From Perkinsus olseni (Eukaryota; Perkinsozoa; Perkinsida; Perkinsidae): a stretch of 64,000 nucleotides of DNA. Under the pieces are notes generated by a model. It did no database searches. It was not told the origin of the DNA and saw only the letters and a list, made by a program, of their open reading frames with translations. The stretch lies in contig JABANP010000056.1 of assembly GCA_013115135.1 (NCBI GenBank), positions 124,001-188,000 on the forward strand. Direction: 5' to 3'. Position numbers and translations under genes: made by a program. This document shows positions 9,582-18,213 of this stretch, piece after piece. Numbering within the stretch: the stretch's first letter is position 1; every line of letters begins with the position of its first letter.

Positions 9582-11825
9582 GTGCTTCTCGATCAATGCC
9601 TCATAAGCGCAGTCGTGAAGGCAAAGCCGCTGACCGTAAGGGCTTACCGAAATAAAAAGAGGCTTAGACGTGGCGTCGGTAACACAGCCAGAGTTGGGGC
9701 GGAACCTGATACGGTACTCGAGCAGTCATCTTGGAAGCAATACTGGGATCTCGCCGTGAAGTGCTGGCGGGACGAGCAAGAGAGGAGACAAGACGGGTAT
9801 GTGGATGGTTCAGGGGTGGCGGACATAACTCTCCCGTTATCATCCACTTGTGATGTAGAGAAATGGAAAAACCAGCCCCTTGTGAAATGTATTTTGGGTC
9901 AACGGATAGTGAAAGAAGCGGTGGAACAGCTAAAAAAGGGATCGACACCAGAAGATATTGAGAAGATCTTTCAGAAAGATGGGAAGGCCATTGTTCGAGA
10001 AGTCACGACGGCATGCGAGGAATTCTTCGGGGTTGTCAAAAATAGAGCAGATGTGGCTGGATTTCATTCCGCCATGTGGGGCGCTATGGTGCGATACTTC
10101 AACGTCAAAGACTCAGTATTCGTTGAATCCGGGACCAGAGATGGTTTTCCGGTAGGCATTTCGGAGCCTCTACCGACGAGCGAAGGGCTACACCCAAAGA
10201 CGGGGGATCCACAAGTGCAGTCTTTCCCGGAAGATTCGCCGGTGATTCCCGGCAACTATCCTTCTGAAATCGGAGGTGCGGATGCGATTTTATCTCGATT
10301 GATAGAGGGAGAAATCAGCAGAAGCTGGATGGACAAGGTCGCCGAGTTCGAGCCCGGCGTGAGGCCGGCGAGACTCGCATTGATTCCGAAGAAGAACTTC
10401 GATGACAAGGTCGTAGATTGGACATCTCAACCGGAGTCAGCGTTAAGGAAATCCTTTAGGGTGGTGGAGGATTATAAGCGCAATTGCGCTAATAATCGCA
10501 TGGTCATGGGGGAAACAAACTCCCTTCCGACCTACGAAAGTCTGGCTCGTCTGTTAACTCATATTGGAGAGCTGGAGCGCGTAACGGGACGCAGATATAT
10601 CGCCTTCGAAAGCGATGTGCAGTCTGCATATAGAACCGTTCCAGTATCGCAGTCGGAACGCAAGTTCTTGGTCGCTGAGGTGAATTCGTTCAAAGTGAGG
10701 CATACTCGCCTCCCCATGGGTCTGCGCTCCAGCGCCTACATCTTTTCGAGGCTATTCTCGTCGTTGCACCGAATCCTACGAAGTTTGATGAACCCATTGG
10801 GAGCCGGAGGACTCAGCTACCTAGACGATAACTTTTGGGTGGTGCCCGAATGTGTGAAGGGCGAGGCTATATGTATTCTGCTACTGGTACCGGCCGTGTG
10901 TGGCGTCGACTTCGCTTGGGAAAAAGTACATGTTAACGCAAGCAATAGCTTCGGTGGTTTTGCGGTCAGAAAGAACGATAGTGCTAACTTCGAAATTTCG
11001 ATCCCACAGCGTAAACATGAAAAAGTGCGTGAGCAGATAAGCTCAATGCTAGAGAGCGGGCACGTCAGAGCGGATGCGTTACAAAGCCTCATCGGCAGGC
11101 TGCTCTTCTACACACAAATGTGTCCAATCTACCGTGAGGGATTATCCTGCCTCTATTCTACCTCGAATATGATGGAGAAGAAGAAGTTAAACCGGGTGCG
11201 GTGCTCTGCAAGGGTTACAGGTTGCTTAGAGAGATGGATGGAAGTTGTTTCGTCGGAGTTCACCCGAGTGATATCCTCAGCGGAGCCCGGGAATGATAGC
11301 GAGCGTCCCGAAGATCTTGATGGGCTGATCTTAGGAGACGCCTCCACTTCGGCACTCGGGTGTATAGCGCTACCCCGAAAAGGGAGAGGAGTCTATTGTA
11401 GGCTAAACGTCGAAGACCTGAGGGATTTAGAGGAGGTGAATATTCACGAAAGAACATGTGGTAATATGGTGGCCTTGGAGTTAACCGCAACCCTGATGGG
11501 AATAATGTTGGCTAAGAAGATCGGCCTCAGCCCCGCTAAAGTATTGATCTTATCGTATTCAAAATCCGGGGTTGGGGCGCTGAAGAAGAGTTTCTCGGCG
11601 AAGATCGGTCCCGCGAGGCTGGTGGCAGCTATCACACAAATTATGTCCGATGGGGCGCATATATCGGCTCTGACTCACACAGGGGATAAGATTAACCACA
11701 TCAAGGGATTGTTAAACGTTGAGGCCGACAAGATCTCGCGGGATCCAAATTATGCGCCGCCCGGACTTGAGGAGCACAGAATCACAGTCCGAGAGATAGA
11801 GGCTGCGCTGTCGGGTAGGATGTGA
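9582..11825 (+). CDS. Reverse transcriptase-RNase H of the YR retrotransposon
   Basis: This ORF of about 747 codons holds RT motif A (FESDVQSAYRTVPV), a motif before the palm (LPMGLRSSAYIFSRLF) and the catalytic SYLDDNF near residue 413. An RNase H-like domain follows (GDASTSALG, VALELTA, VEADKISRDP). DIRS-order elements carry RT-RNase H in this position. Where RNase H normally has an Asp in a (T/S)DN motif, this copy reads SYSKSG, so one catalytic carboxylate seems lost. No ATG lies near the start. An ATG at 9596 in another frame opens MPHKRSREGKAADRKGLPK and stops, suggesting an indel near 9650 or translation coupled to Gag. The recombinase gene follows 142 bp downstream. Confidence 0.9.
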   Translation: MLLDQCLISAVVKAKPLTVRAYRNKKRLRRGVGNTARVGAEPDTVLEQSSWKQYWDLAVKCWRDEQERRQDGYVDGSGVADITLPLSSTCDVEKWKNQPLVKCILGQRIVKEAVEQLKKGSTPEDIEKIFQKDGKAIVREVTTACEEFFGVVKNRADVAGFHSAMWGAMVRYFNVKDSVFVESGTRDGFPVGISEPLPTSEGLHPKTGDPQVQSFPEDSPVIPGNYPSEIGGADAILSRLIEGEISRSWMDKVAEFEPGVRPARLALIPKKNFDDKVVDWTSQPESALRKSFRVVEDYKRNCANNRMVMGETNSLPTYESLARLLTHIGELERVTGRRYIAFESDVQSAYRTVPVSQSERKFLVAEVNSFKVRHTRLPMGLRSSAYIFSRLFSSLHRILRSLMNPLGAGGLSYLDDNFWVVPECVKGEAICILLLVPAVCGVDFAWEKVHVNASNSFGGFAVRKNDSANFEISIPQRKHEKVREQISSMLESGHVRADALQSLIGRLLFYTQMCPIYREGLSCLYSTSNMMEKKKLNRVRCSARVTGCLERWMEVVSSEFTRVISSAEPGNDSERPEDLDGLILGDASTSALGCIALPRKGRGVYCRLNVEDLRDLEEVNIHERTCGNMVALELTATLMGIMLAKKIGLSPAKVLILSYSKSGVGALKKSFSAKIGPARLVAAITQIMSDGAHISALTHTGDKINHIKGLLNVEADKISRDPNYAPPGLEEHRITVREIEAALSGRM

Positions 11826-11967
11826 TGAGCGCTCATGGGCGAGGTGTGGCCAACATCATGTGACAGTCTTGGTTTCTGTTTGATTCGCATTGATATTGTG
11901 TTGGTTGCGTAAGCGAGCTACCAGTTGAAGTTGCTATATTTGGTTTCTGCGTCTCGTACACCGATCT

Positions 11968-13002
11968 ATGGCAAAGGGTAAAGGAAAGGGGAGAAATTCG
12001 GACAGGCTACAGCAGTTGAGGAGGTTCAAGAACTCGCAACCGCCAGAAGGCAGTGAAGAAGCACACCGCTTAAACGAACGACTGAGGGGTCAGTCGTTGA
12101 GAGCGTCTACGGCTAAGCAGTACGCCACGCCGGAAAAGTTATATTTGGAAGTATCCTCCTTTCCAGCGAATGCCGAGCGCATTCAGTTGTATATACGTGC
12201 CCTGCTGGCTTTGGAACCTAAACTAACTGCGAATACGATAGCGCAATATGTATCGAGTATCAAAACACTCTCCGAGATTAGAGGCGACCCTCCGTTGACT
12301 GCGCAGGACGAGGCTCAGATCAAGAGGGCACTGCTGGGGGCTCGGAAGGCCAGGGAGTCTGTCGGCGTGAACTCAAAGGAAGCACCGGTGATATCAGATG
12401 AGGCTCTAAGAGGCATCGCGAGTTTGGAAACATCTATCGGCTCCAAAGCTGACCAACTGAAAGTGCTAACGTTAATGAGTATCGGTACGGTTAGTAGGCT
12501 GGATGAAACCTGGAATCTCCGCGGAAAGGATATTCATTCGATTCAGTCTCCAACCCAACTGAGAGTAACAATCGACATCTGGAATCCGAAGACGAAAAGT
12601 GGGTTGACAAAGAAGGTTGTCGACTGCGGAGCCAAAACGAGAGGAGCCGAGTGTGGGGTGATTTGGTGCGTGGCTCACGAACTGAAGGAGCGAAAAGAGA
12701 AACTCGCGTACGACGAACTGCGTTTTTTCCCAGATATATGCAAGGGGACCTACGCAAGGGAGTTGAAGAAGCTGCTGCGAGCGCAATACCCCCACCAGTA
12801 CCAACTATGGGATTTGAACCAGGTCACTGGTCATAGTTTACGACGTACCGGAACGACGCGACTCAGTGAAAGGAACGTATCGGAGGAGGAAATCAAGGCT
12901 AGTGGGGCTTGGAAGAGCGACTGTTGGAAGATTCATGCTACTCGAGCGATAGCAGAAAAGACGAAGAAGCACGCGGGGATTATTTTCGGCGAGCTTCCTT
13001 AG
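11968..13002 (+). CDS. Tyrosine recombinase of the retrotransposon (catalytic Tyr replaced)
   Basis: The product is 344 residues with a basic start (MAKGKGKGRN). The N-terminal SAM-like part (SLRASTAKQYATPEKL) is followed by the catalytic core. The first Arg is in TVSRLDETWNL (near residue 175), the HxxR box is GHSLRRTG (near 287), and the Trp lies in GAWKSD. In PAT/Ngaro/DIRS recombinases the nucleophilic Tyr sits eight residues after that Trp; here that residue is His (CAT at 12934-12936), one transition from Tyr. This protein would integrate circular cDNA by site-specific recombination, but this copy looks inactive. The ORF is otherwise unbroken. The family call is firm; the Tyr assignment depends on my hand alignment. 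Confidence 0.88.
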   Translation: MAKGKGKGRNSDRLQQLRRFKNSQPPEGSEEAHRLNERLRGQSLRASTAKQYATPEKLYLEVSSFPANAERIQLYIRALLALEPKLTANTIAQYVSSIKTLSEIRGDPPLTAQDEAQIKRALLGARKARESVGVNSKEAPVISDEALRGIASLETSIGSKADQLKVLTLMSIGTVSRLDETWNLRGKDIHSIQSPTQLRVTIDIWNPKTKSGLTKKVVDCGAKTRGAECGVIWCVAHELKERKEKLAYDELRFFPDICKGTYARELKKLLRAQYPHQYQLWDLNQVTGHSLRRTGTTRLSERNVSEEEIKASGAWKSDCWKIHATRAIAEKTKKHAGIIFGELP

Positions 13003-13084
13003 GATTGGAACTATGACATGTAATGGTTTCGATAGGAGCTGGGAGCTTAGTTGAGTACGGTTGAAATGATGGGTATTTGGGATG

Positions 13085-13448
13085 GGGAGGCACAAATCAG
13101 CGATATGTCTCTCGGGCATTAGAGACCTTGTGCGGGTTGTACCCTTGTTTGAGGGGTTAACTTCGATTGATGAATGTCCGAGATGAGATCGCCTGTTTTG
13201 TGCAGCTAGATACTCGGGTTGGGGATATTTGTGAATGTACTGTATGATGTACATTGCAACCCCAACGAAACGAGTTTCGGCCCGAGTATCAGGCCCAAAT
13301 ACCCACACTCCTTAATCAATCAAACTCTCAACTTATGAGTATCAAACCAATCTCTGAGACACCCTTATCGATGCCAGGCGAGACCAAACACTCACAGCTC
13401 AAAGAGCTGTGGTGTTTGGTGGGCTTCTACGGCGAAGGAGGCTTTGAT
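13085..13448 (+). repeat. Split direct repeat B1
   Basis: This 364-bp repeat begins GGGAGGCACAAATCAGCG and ends GAAGGAGGCTTTGAT. It is nearly identical to 13565-13928, 480 bp away. It is followed directly by A2, as expected if the B-A junction copies the circle junction. Confidence 0.9.
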
Positions 13449-13528
13449 TACGCGGTCAATTTATTGGGCAAGTTCAAAGCTCGACTGAGAAGTAGACCAA
13501 GTTGTGAGATGGGGACGATACCTGAGTG
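13447..13528 (+). repeat. Split direct repeat A2
   Basis: This is the second copy of the 82-bp A repeat of 7226-7307, placed between the two B copies. After it, 36 bp of unique sequence leads into B2. Confidence 0.9.
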
Positions 13529-13564
13529 TTCACCCATCCCAACCCACCCAAGTCTAGGTTGTTA

Positions 13565-13928
13565 GGGAGGCACAAATCAGCGATATGTCTCTCGGGCATT
13601 AGAGACCTTGTGCGGGTTGTACCCTTGTTTGAGGGGTTAACTTCGATTGATGAATGTCCGAGATGAGATCGCCTGTTTTGTGCAGCTAGATACTCGGGTT
13701 GGGGATATTTGTGAATGTACTGTATGATGTACATTGCAACCCCAACGAAACGAGTTTCGGCCCGAGTATCAGGCCCAAATACCCACACTCCTTAATCAAC
13801 CAAACTCTCAACTTATGAGTATCAAACCAATCTCTGAGACACCCTTATCGATGCCAGGCGAGACCAAACACTCACAGCTCAAAGAGCTGTGGTGTTTGGT
13901 GGGCTTCTACGGCGAAGGAGGCTTTGAT
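13565..13928 (+). repeat. Split direct repeat B2 (right end of element)
   Basis: This copy of B1 ends GGCTTTGAT at 13928, after which unrelated DNA (GACAAGAAATTCACC) begins. It defines the right boundary. Only isolated substitutions from B1 were seen (for example AATCAATCAAAC against AATCAACCAAAC). Confidence 0.9.
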
Positions 13929-14004
13929 GACAAGAAATTCACCTTGTGTCCAACGCCCACGTCAATTGCCCATCATTCCAGTTCCATACCGCTTCGAATC
14001 GAAG

Positions 14005-14061
14005 CGGGATATAACGGAATAAGATATCGAAGCCTTCGGTATCTTATTCCGTTATATCCCG
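14005..14061. repeat. Long near-perfect hairpin beside the retroelement
   Basis: CGGGATATAACGGAATAAGA and its complement form a stem of about 24 bp around a loop containing GAAGCCTTC. It lies 76 bp beyond the right end of the YR element. Confidence 0.75.
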
Positions 14062-14233
14062 TGATGACTTACAAACACACTTACAAACGTGATGACTTAC
14101 GAAACAGTACTTGCTATGGCGTGGGGCTTGTTATAGAGAAGATCGTCTACGGTTCTTAAGTGTTCAGTCAGTTAGTTGCATGGCTAGGGAGGTAGACGTA
14201 AAAAGCATACAGGTGGCTGCATTAGAAGTATGC

Positions 14234-14504
14234 TGATGGTCCTCTTCCCTTTCCCTTTCCTCAGTTGCACTGTGAACACTAGACATGTCGGAAGTGGACA
14301 TACGGGATTGAGTAAGTGAACGAATAACGAGAAAGGATAAGGGCCAAGAGCCCTGGCGTAGCCGAGCTACACAGCCAATTGTGTGAAAAGGGACAGTCGG
14401 GCGTGCGCGCAGTGTATACGCATCTGCGCGGGCGCGCGTGCTGCAAGGCGAATGAAACGGCCATCGCAGCCAATGGGCGCGGCCACAGTGCAATAGCACT
14501 AACA
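14234..14504 (-). repeat. 3' LTR of the Ty3-like element
   Basis: The 271-bp LTR is complete. It matches 20157-20355 plus 21502-21572 plus 22023-22033, the pieces of the interrupted 5' LTR. It contains an open reading stretch that duplicates the first codons of Gag (MSTSDMSSVHSATEER). Confidence 0.9.
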
Positions 14505-14516
14505 TGCCCCCCCAGC
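14505..14516 (-). other. Polypurine tract
   Basis: On the element strand, CTGGGGGGGCA lies directly before the 3' LTR start TGTTAG. This is the expected site and composition for plus-strand priming. Confidence 0.7.
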
Positions 14517-14526
14517 GCCAACATTG

Positions 14527-17500
14527 TTACGCGATGCCGTGGCTCTTCATCCACTGTAATACTTGTCGAGGAAGACGACGTGTAGGAGTTGGTCGGAATG
14601 CTCCGATTATCGCTGAGGCTGATGGAGTCCACAGGTAGGCACTCTGCTCCTTCGCCGGGGGTCTTTTCCATTGACCGTTGGAGTTCTTGCTCAGGCCTAA
14701 CACTTCAATATTCTTACCCACTCTCCTCACAAACTCCGTCACGTAGATGGTCCTCATCGACCCCTTGGAGTTGTCCTTGGCTACCAGAAGGAAGTCGCCC
14801 TTGTGAACATTCTCAAGATCAACACGGTGGTTTTCGGGTAATTGATCAAGCCCAATGCTGCCGATATATGCACGGTGTGGTTCAGTTGCATCATCAATTG
14901 CTTCCGCAGCCGTGGAGTTGTAGTACGGAAGAAGATCGGCAAGGCTCACCCAGCCCTGGTGTCCAACCAATTTATAGAGATAGGGGTTAGTAGGGTGCTT
15001 GCACTCAATAGTGAGGGGGCCCTGCACCACTCGCCGCCCGTTAATAATACGGCTAAGCTTTACTTGTTGATCAGGTAGATATGGATCTCGTATAGGTGCA
15101 GCAGTCGCTGACGTCAGCTCATCGAGGAAAGCCTTCTCATTCCGAGCCGATTGCAGTAACAGGTAGGAATCCGCTATCTGCTGATGCAAGCAATTCCACA
15201 TATCCAGTGGTTGGTTGTCAGGGTCCTGGCTCAATTCTGCTACCTTACTGGTTGGATCAGAGAAGGAGCCAAGCGCCATGTCCGATGGTGAGATACCAAA
15301 TACCCTATCTCCGCTATGGCTGTGAAGATAAATACCAACCTGGACAGATAGCCACCAAGGTAACGATAGACCACGCTTATCTTTTTTGGCGGCCCCCAAT
15401 CGGATTTGTGTCTTCAGATCTCGAATAAGACGTTCAACTTGACCTTGACACCGAGCCTGGTAAGGGACGCCCAAGTTCTTCTTAATACCGTAAATAGTAA
15501 GGAACTTGTCTAGATTAGCACTTTGGTGGGCGGCTGGAGAATCTAGCTGTATTTGCTCAGGTGGACCAAAGACAGCGATCCATTGCATGAGCCCCAAGAT
15601 AACATGAAGAGAGCTCGTGCTACTGCAGGGTAACCCCATTGCCATTCGGGTGCCAGTATCAAGTATAACTAACACATAATTAAGTCCATTAGGTTCAGTC
15701 GCTACGACATCAGATGAGCTCAGTGGCCCCATGAAATCCAACTGGAGGATTTGAAAGCGCTGCTGAACCCTTCTAGGTAATACCGGCTGATCGGCTGTCT
15801 TGTCATGGTGCTTCCCCAATTGACAGGTATGACAAGTACCGATGAGATGGGTAGATACTTTAACTACATCGGGAAACCACCAGCCTTCTTCACGGACCTT
15901 GCGCAGATATCGAGGAAGTCCTCTATGACCACCAAGCAGAGGATGTTGATGATACCTGTAGAACAGCCAAGCCTGAGACCTGGGCGTAACCAGCCACACG
16001 TCCCATTCAGGTGCCGCCGGAGGCCTCAAGCCGGAGTCTTTATGAAGGAGAAGGCCATCGGAGGAGGACCAGCAAAAGTACCTGCGGTGCCCATTAGCGC
16101 CAGCCAGCTGTTGTGCTTCAGGTTTTGCGTCTGCAGCAGGATAATCACGGAGGCCACCGAGAGCTTGTAGAAGTTCAAACAAGGTTACCGTGGGTGTTAC
16201 CCTGATCGTACGGATATAAGCTATGTCCGACAGCGCACGACGTAAGTGCTTCCGGATATCAGTGGGAGTACAATTGCCGAGCGCCTCAAGATTAGTATAT
16301 TCACTAAAAGTATCTGTACCCTTCACAGGTGCAACCCTTCCCGGGTCAGAGCAGGTCAAGAAGCACGGCCGATAGTTATCAACTATGACACGGGGGGCAG
16401 ACCTGAAGCTGGAATGGAGGTTAACAGGGACTGCTGACTCATCACCGCTGACGGTAATAAGGAGCATAGACATCTCCGGCGTCGACAGTTGGGCACGATG
16501 GTGTGACAGGTCCCCATGGGATACCGAAGATGACATAGGCTTCACTTGCAGCGCCTTAGGAAAAGTGTCTGTATACCGAGAAAGGGCATCGGCTTTAGAG
16601 TTGGCTGTCCCAGTAAGGTGATGGATAACAATGTCCAGCCCCAGCCTTTCCTTCAGGTCAGCCTTGACATCTTTCACTTGATCAAGAAGCCTATTAATAG
16701 CCACTCGATCATAACTTCTCGATACACCACCGTCAGAATCGCGGGCCCATGCCCTTGCCGAAGTATTATCCGTATAGAGGTCGATGGAACGGACCAACGG
16801 CCTACGCGGATCTAGGTAAGACACCCATCTGTGAACCGCATGCAGGGCAGCCACTACTGCATACAGTTCTTTACGGTTTATATGCCAGGTCATGCTCCGA
16901 TCTCTCATTAAGAAGGAGCCAGCCTTCTCTTCAAGCAATATCGAGTTCTCGCTACGGAGGTCCGTAGCTTGGGATGTATCGGTTGTCGCCAGTATGCAGT
17001 AGCCATAGCCATTCTGGGAAGCATCCGAGAGCACAATCCAACGATGAGGGAGGGCAGGTAGGCAACGATGACAGCAACTACCAAGTTGGTCTTGAAGCAT
17101 ACGGTCCAAGAGCAGGTGGAATCCGTCTCGGTCATCATTGCTCAGGGTCCACTGCTTATCCCAAGCAGCTCGTCCTGTTCCACCTGGGAGGCGACCAGCC
17201 CATGCCCTAATGGTGTCTGCACCAAGTCGACTAAGGGCATGGCATTGGACCGGATCATAATATGATCCCGCCAAGGAGAACAGCTGGCGGCGAGAGATCG
17301 AAGCAGGTAGTACGGTGGAATGCCTGGGCTGAACACAATGGATAACCAACTCTCCTTTGTCGTTCAGGAGCCAGTTCACACCCAAATGCCTAACCTCATG
17401 GTCAGCAGCAACTTCATCAAGCTTCGCAGAAGGAAAGCTTGCGCCACAAAAAGGGGCTATATGACAAAGGATAGCTTCCAGCTTGCGGGTAAGCTCCGGC

Positions 17501-18213
17501 GTCCCAAAGATGACGATATCATCATAAAAAGCGAGCACATTAAGGCCCTCTATTAGGTTACTAAGCTCGGTGATGGAGGTACACCAGACCTGCCGACGTA
17601 GCAGCGCAGTGAAGGCGCAATTCAGAAGCAGAAGGACTTGACCAGCCAAAGCACTAGGACCATATTTCAGACCGAATAGGACTCGGTCCGAGAAGTAGGT
17701 CGCGCCTTTACATAGTATCTCGACCATCTTGGAGCCTGCGTGCCTTAAGCGAAGGAATGCTTTCGTCAGGTCCATGAAAATCATCCGTTGCCCTGGCTGG
17801 GCTCTCGCCCTCACCATGCCGATGATCTCCATGACAGACGGGCCGTTATAAGAGGCCGATGGGAAGGCCAAGTTCAGACAGCGGGCATCAGTACAAGGAC
17901 GGCATTTAGTCGACTTATGGTCTCCTTGAGTTACCGGAAATGTAACACAAGGGGGACCAAGCACTGATGCCCAGGCAGGTTTGCGGGACTTCCAGAACCC
18001 CGCTTCGAGGTAATTCGATATTTCACGATCGAATTGTTTCTTGGCCTCAGGTGGAAGTCTCTGGTACAAACCATTGCTGTAGTCGAACTGGCGTCTGGAA
18101 CCAGCAGCACCGGAGGAGCTACTCTCGGGAACTAGGACTTCGTAAACCAACTCCTGTTGATTCTCGTCCTTGATCTCTCCTTCATGGATAGGCCGTACCC
18201 GTGCGAGATACAT
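14527..18213 (-). CDS. pol: Pol polyprotein: reverse transcriptase, RNase H, integrase
   Basis: The ORF has 1228 codons. RT carries the palm motif FYDDIVIFG near residue 230 and a thumb-side VLFGLKYGPSALAG in place of the usual LPFGL box. RNase H follows (LSDASQNGYG near 395, NRKELYAVVAAL, YTDNTSARAW, SKADALSR). Integrase has an HHCC zinc site (HQHPLLGGHRGL...CHTCQLGKH near 750-790) and a D,D,E core (LQLDFMGP, IQLDSPAAH, QGQVERL). All catalytic residues I can place are present and there is no internal stop. The ORF overlaps the end of Gag by 32 nt in the +1 frame, so it is probably made by +1 frameshifting, as in Ty3. A C-terminal tail of about 300 residues after the integrase core ends inside the PPT side. 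Confidence 0.93.
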   Translation of the reverse strand: MYLARVRPIHEGEIKDENQQELVYEVLVPESSSSGAAGSRRQFDYSNGLYQRLPPEAKKQFDREISNYLEAGFWKSRKPAWASVLGPPCVTFPVTQGDHKSTKCRPCTDARCLNLAFPSASYNGPSVMEIIGMVRARAQPGQRMIFMDLTKAFLRLRHAGSKMVEILCKGATYFSDRVLFGLKYGPSALAGQVLLLLNCAFTALLRRQVWCTSITELSNLIEGLNVLAFYDDIVIFGTPELTRKLEAILCHIAPFCGASFPSAKLDEVAADHEVRHLGVNWLLNDKGELVIHCVQPRHSTVLPASISRRQLFSLAGSYYDPVQCHALSRLGADTIRAWAGRLPGGTGRAAWDKQWTLSNDDRDGFHLLLDRMLQDQLGSCCHRCLPALPHRWIVLSDASQNGYGYCILATTDTSQATDLRSENSILLEEKAGSFLMRDRSMTWHINRKELYAVVAALHAVHRWVSYLDPRRPLVRSIDLYTDNTSARAWARDSDGGVSRSYDRVAINRLLDQVKDVKADLKERLGLDIVIHHLTGTANSKADALSRYTDTFPKALQVKPMSSSVSHGDLSHHRAQLSTPEMSMLLITVSGDESAVPVNLHSSFRSAPRVIVDNYRPCFLTCSDPGRVAPVKGTDTFSEYTNLEALGNCTPTDIRKHLRRALSDIAYIRTIRVTPTVTLFELLQALGGLRDYPAADAKPEAQQLAGANGHRRYFCWSSSDGLLLHKDSGLRPPAAPEWDVWLVTPRSQAWLFYRYHQHPLLGGHRGLPRYLRKVREEGWWFPDVVKVSTHLIGTCHTCQLGKHHDKTADQPVLPRRVQQRFQILQLDFMGPLSSSDVVATEPNGLNYVLVILDTGTRMAMGLPCSSTSSLHVILGLMQWIAVFGPPEQIQLDSPAAHQSANLDKFLTIYGIKKNLGVPYQARCQGQVERLIRDLKTQIRLGAAKKDKRGLSLPWWLSVQVGIYLHSHSGDRVFGISPSDMALGSFSDPTSKVAELSQDPDNQPLDMWNCLHQQIADSYLLLQSARNEKAFLDELTSATAAPIRDPYLPDQQVKLSRIINGRRVVQGPLTIECKHPTNPYLYKLVGHQGWVSLADLLPYYNSTAAEAIDDATEPHRAYIGSIGLDQLPENHRVDLENVHKGDFLLVAKDNSKGSMRTIYVTEFVRRVGKNIEVLGLSKNSNGQWKRPPAKEQSAYLWTPSASAIIGAFRPTPTRRLPRQVLQWMKSHGIA

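Larger units (their letters stand above)
7226..13928 (+). mobile_element. Tyrosine-recombinase retrotransposon with split direct repeats (Ngaro/PAT-like)
   Basis: The 6.7-kb element reads A1 (7226-7307), leader with hairpin array, broken gag, RT-RNase H ORF, tyrosine recombinase ORF, B1 (13085-13448), A2 (13447-13528), B2 (13565-13928). This split-direct-repeat order is the hallmark of PAT/Ngaro members of the DIRS order, which integrate as circles by a tyrosine recombinase and leave no target duplication. The left flank (..CTGCTAAT), the internal B1/A2 junction (..GCTTTGAT) and the right end (..GCTTTGAT) share AT, the likely crossover point. Gag has frameshifts and two catalytic positions are changed, so this copy is probably inactive. 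Confidence 0.88.
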
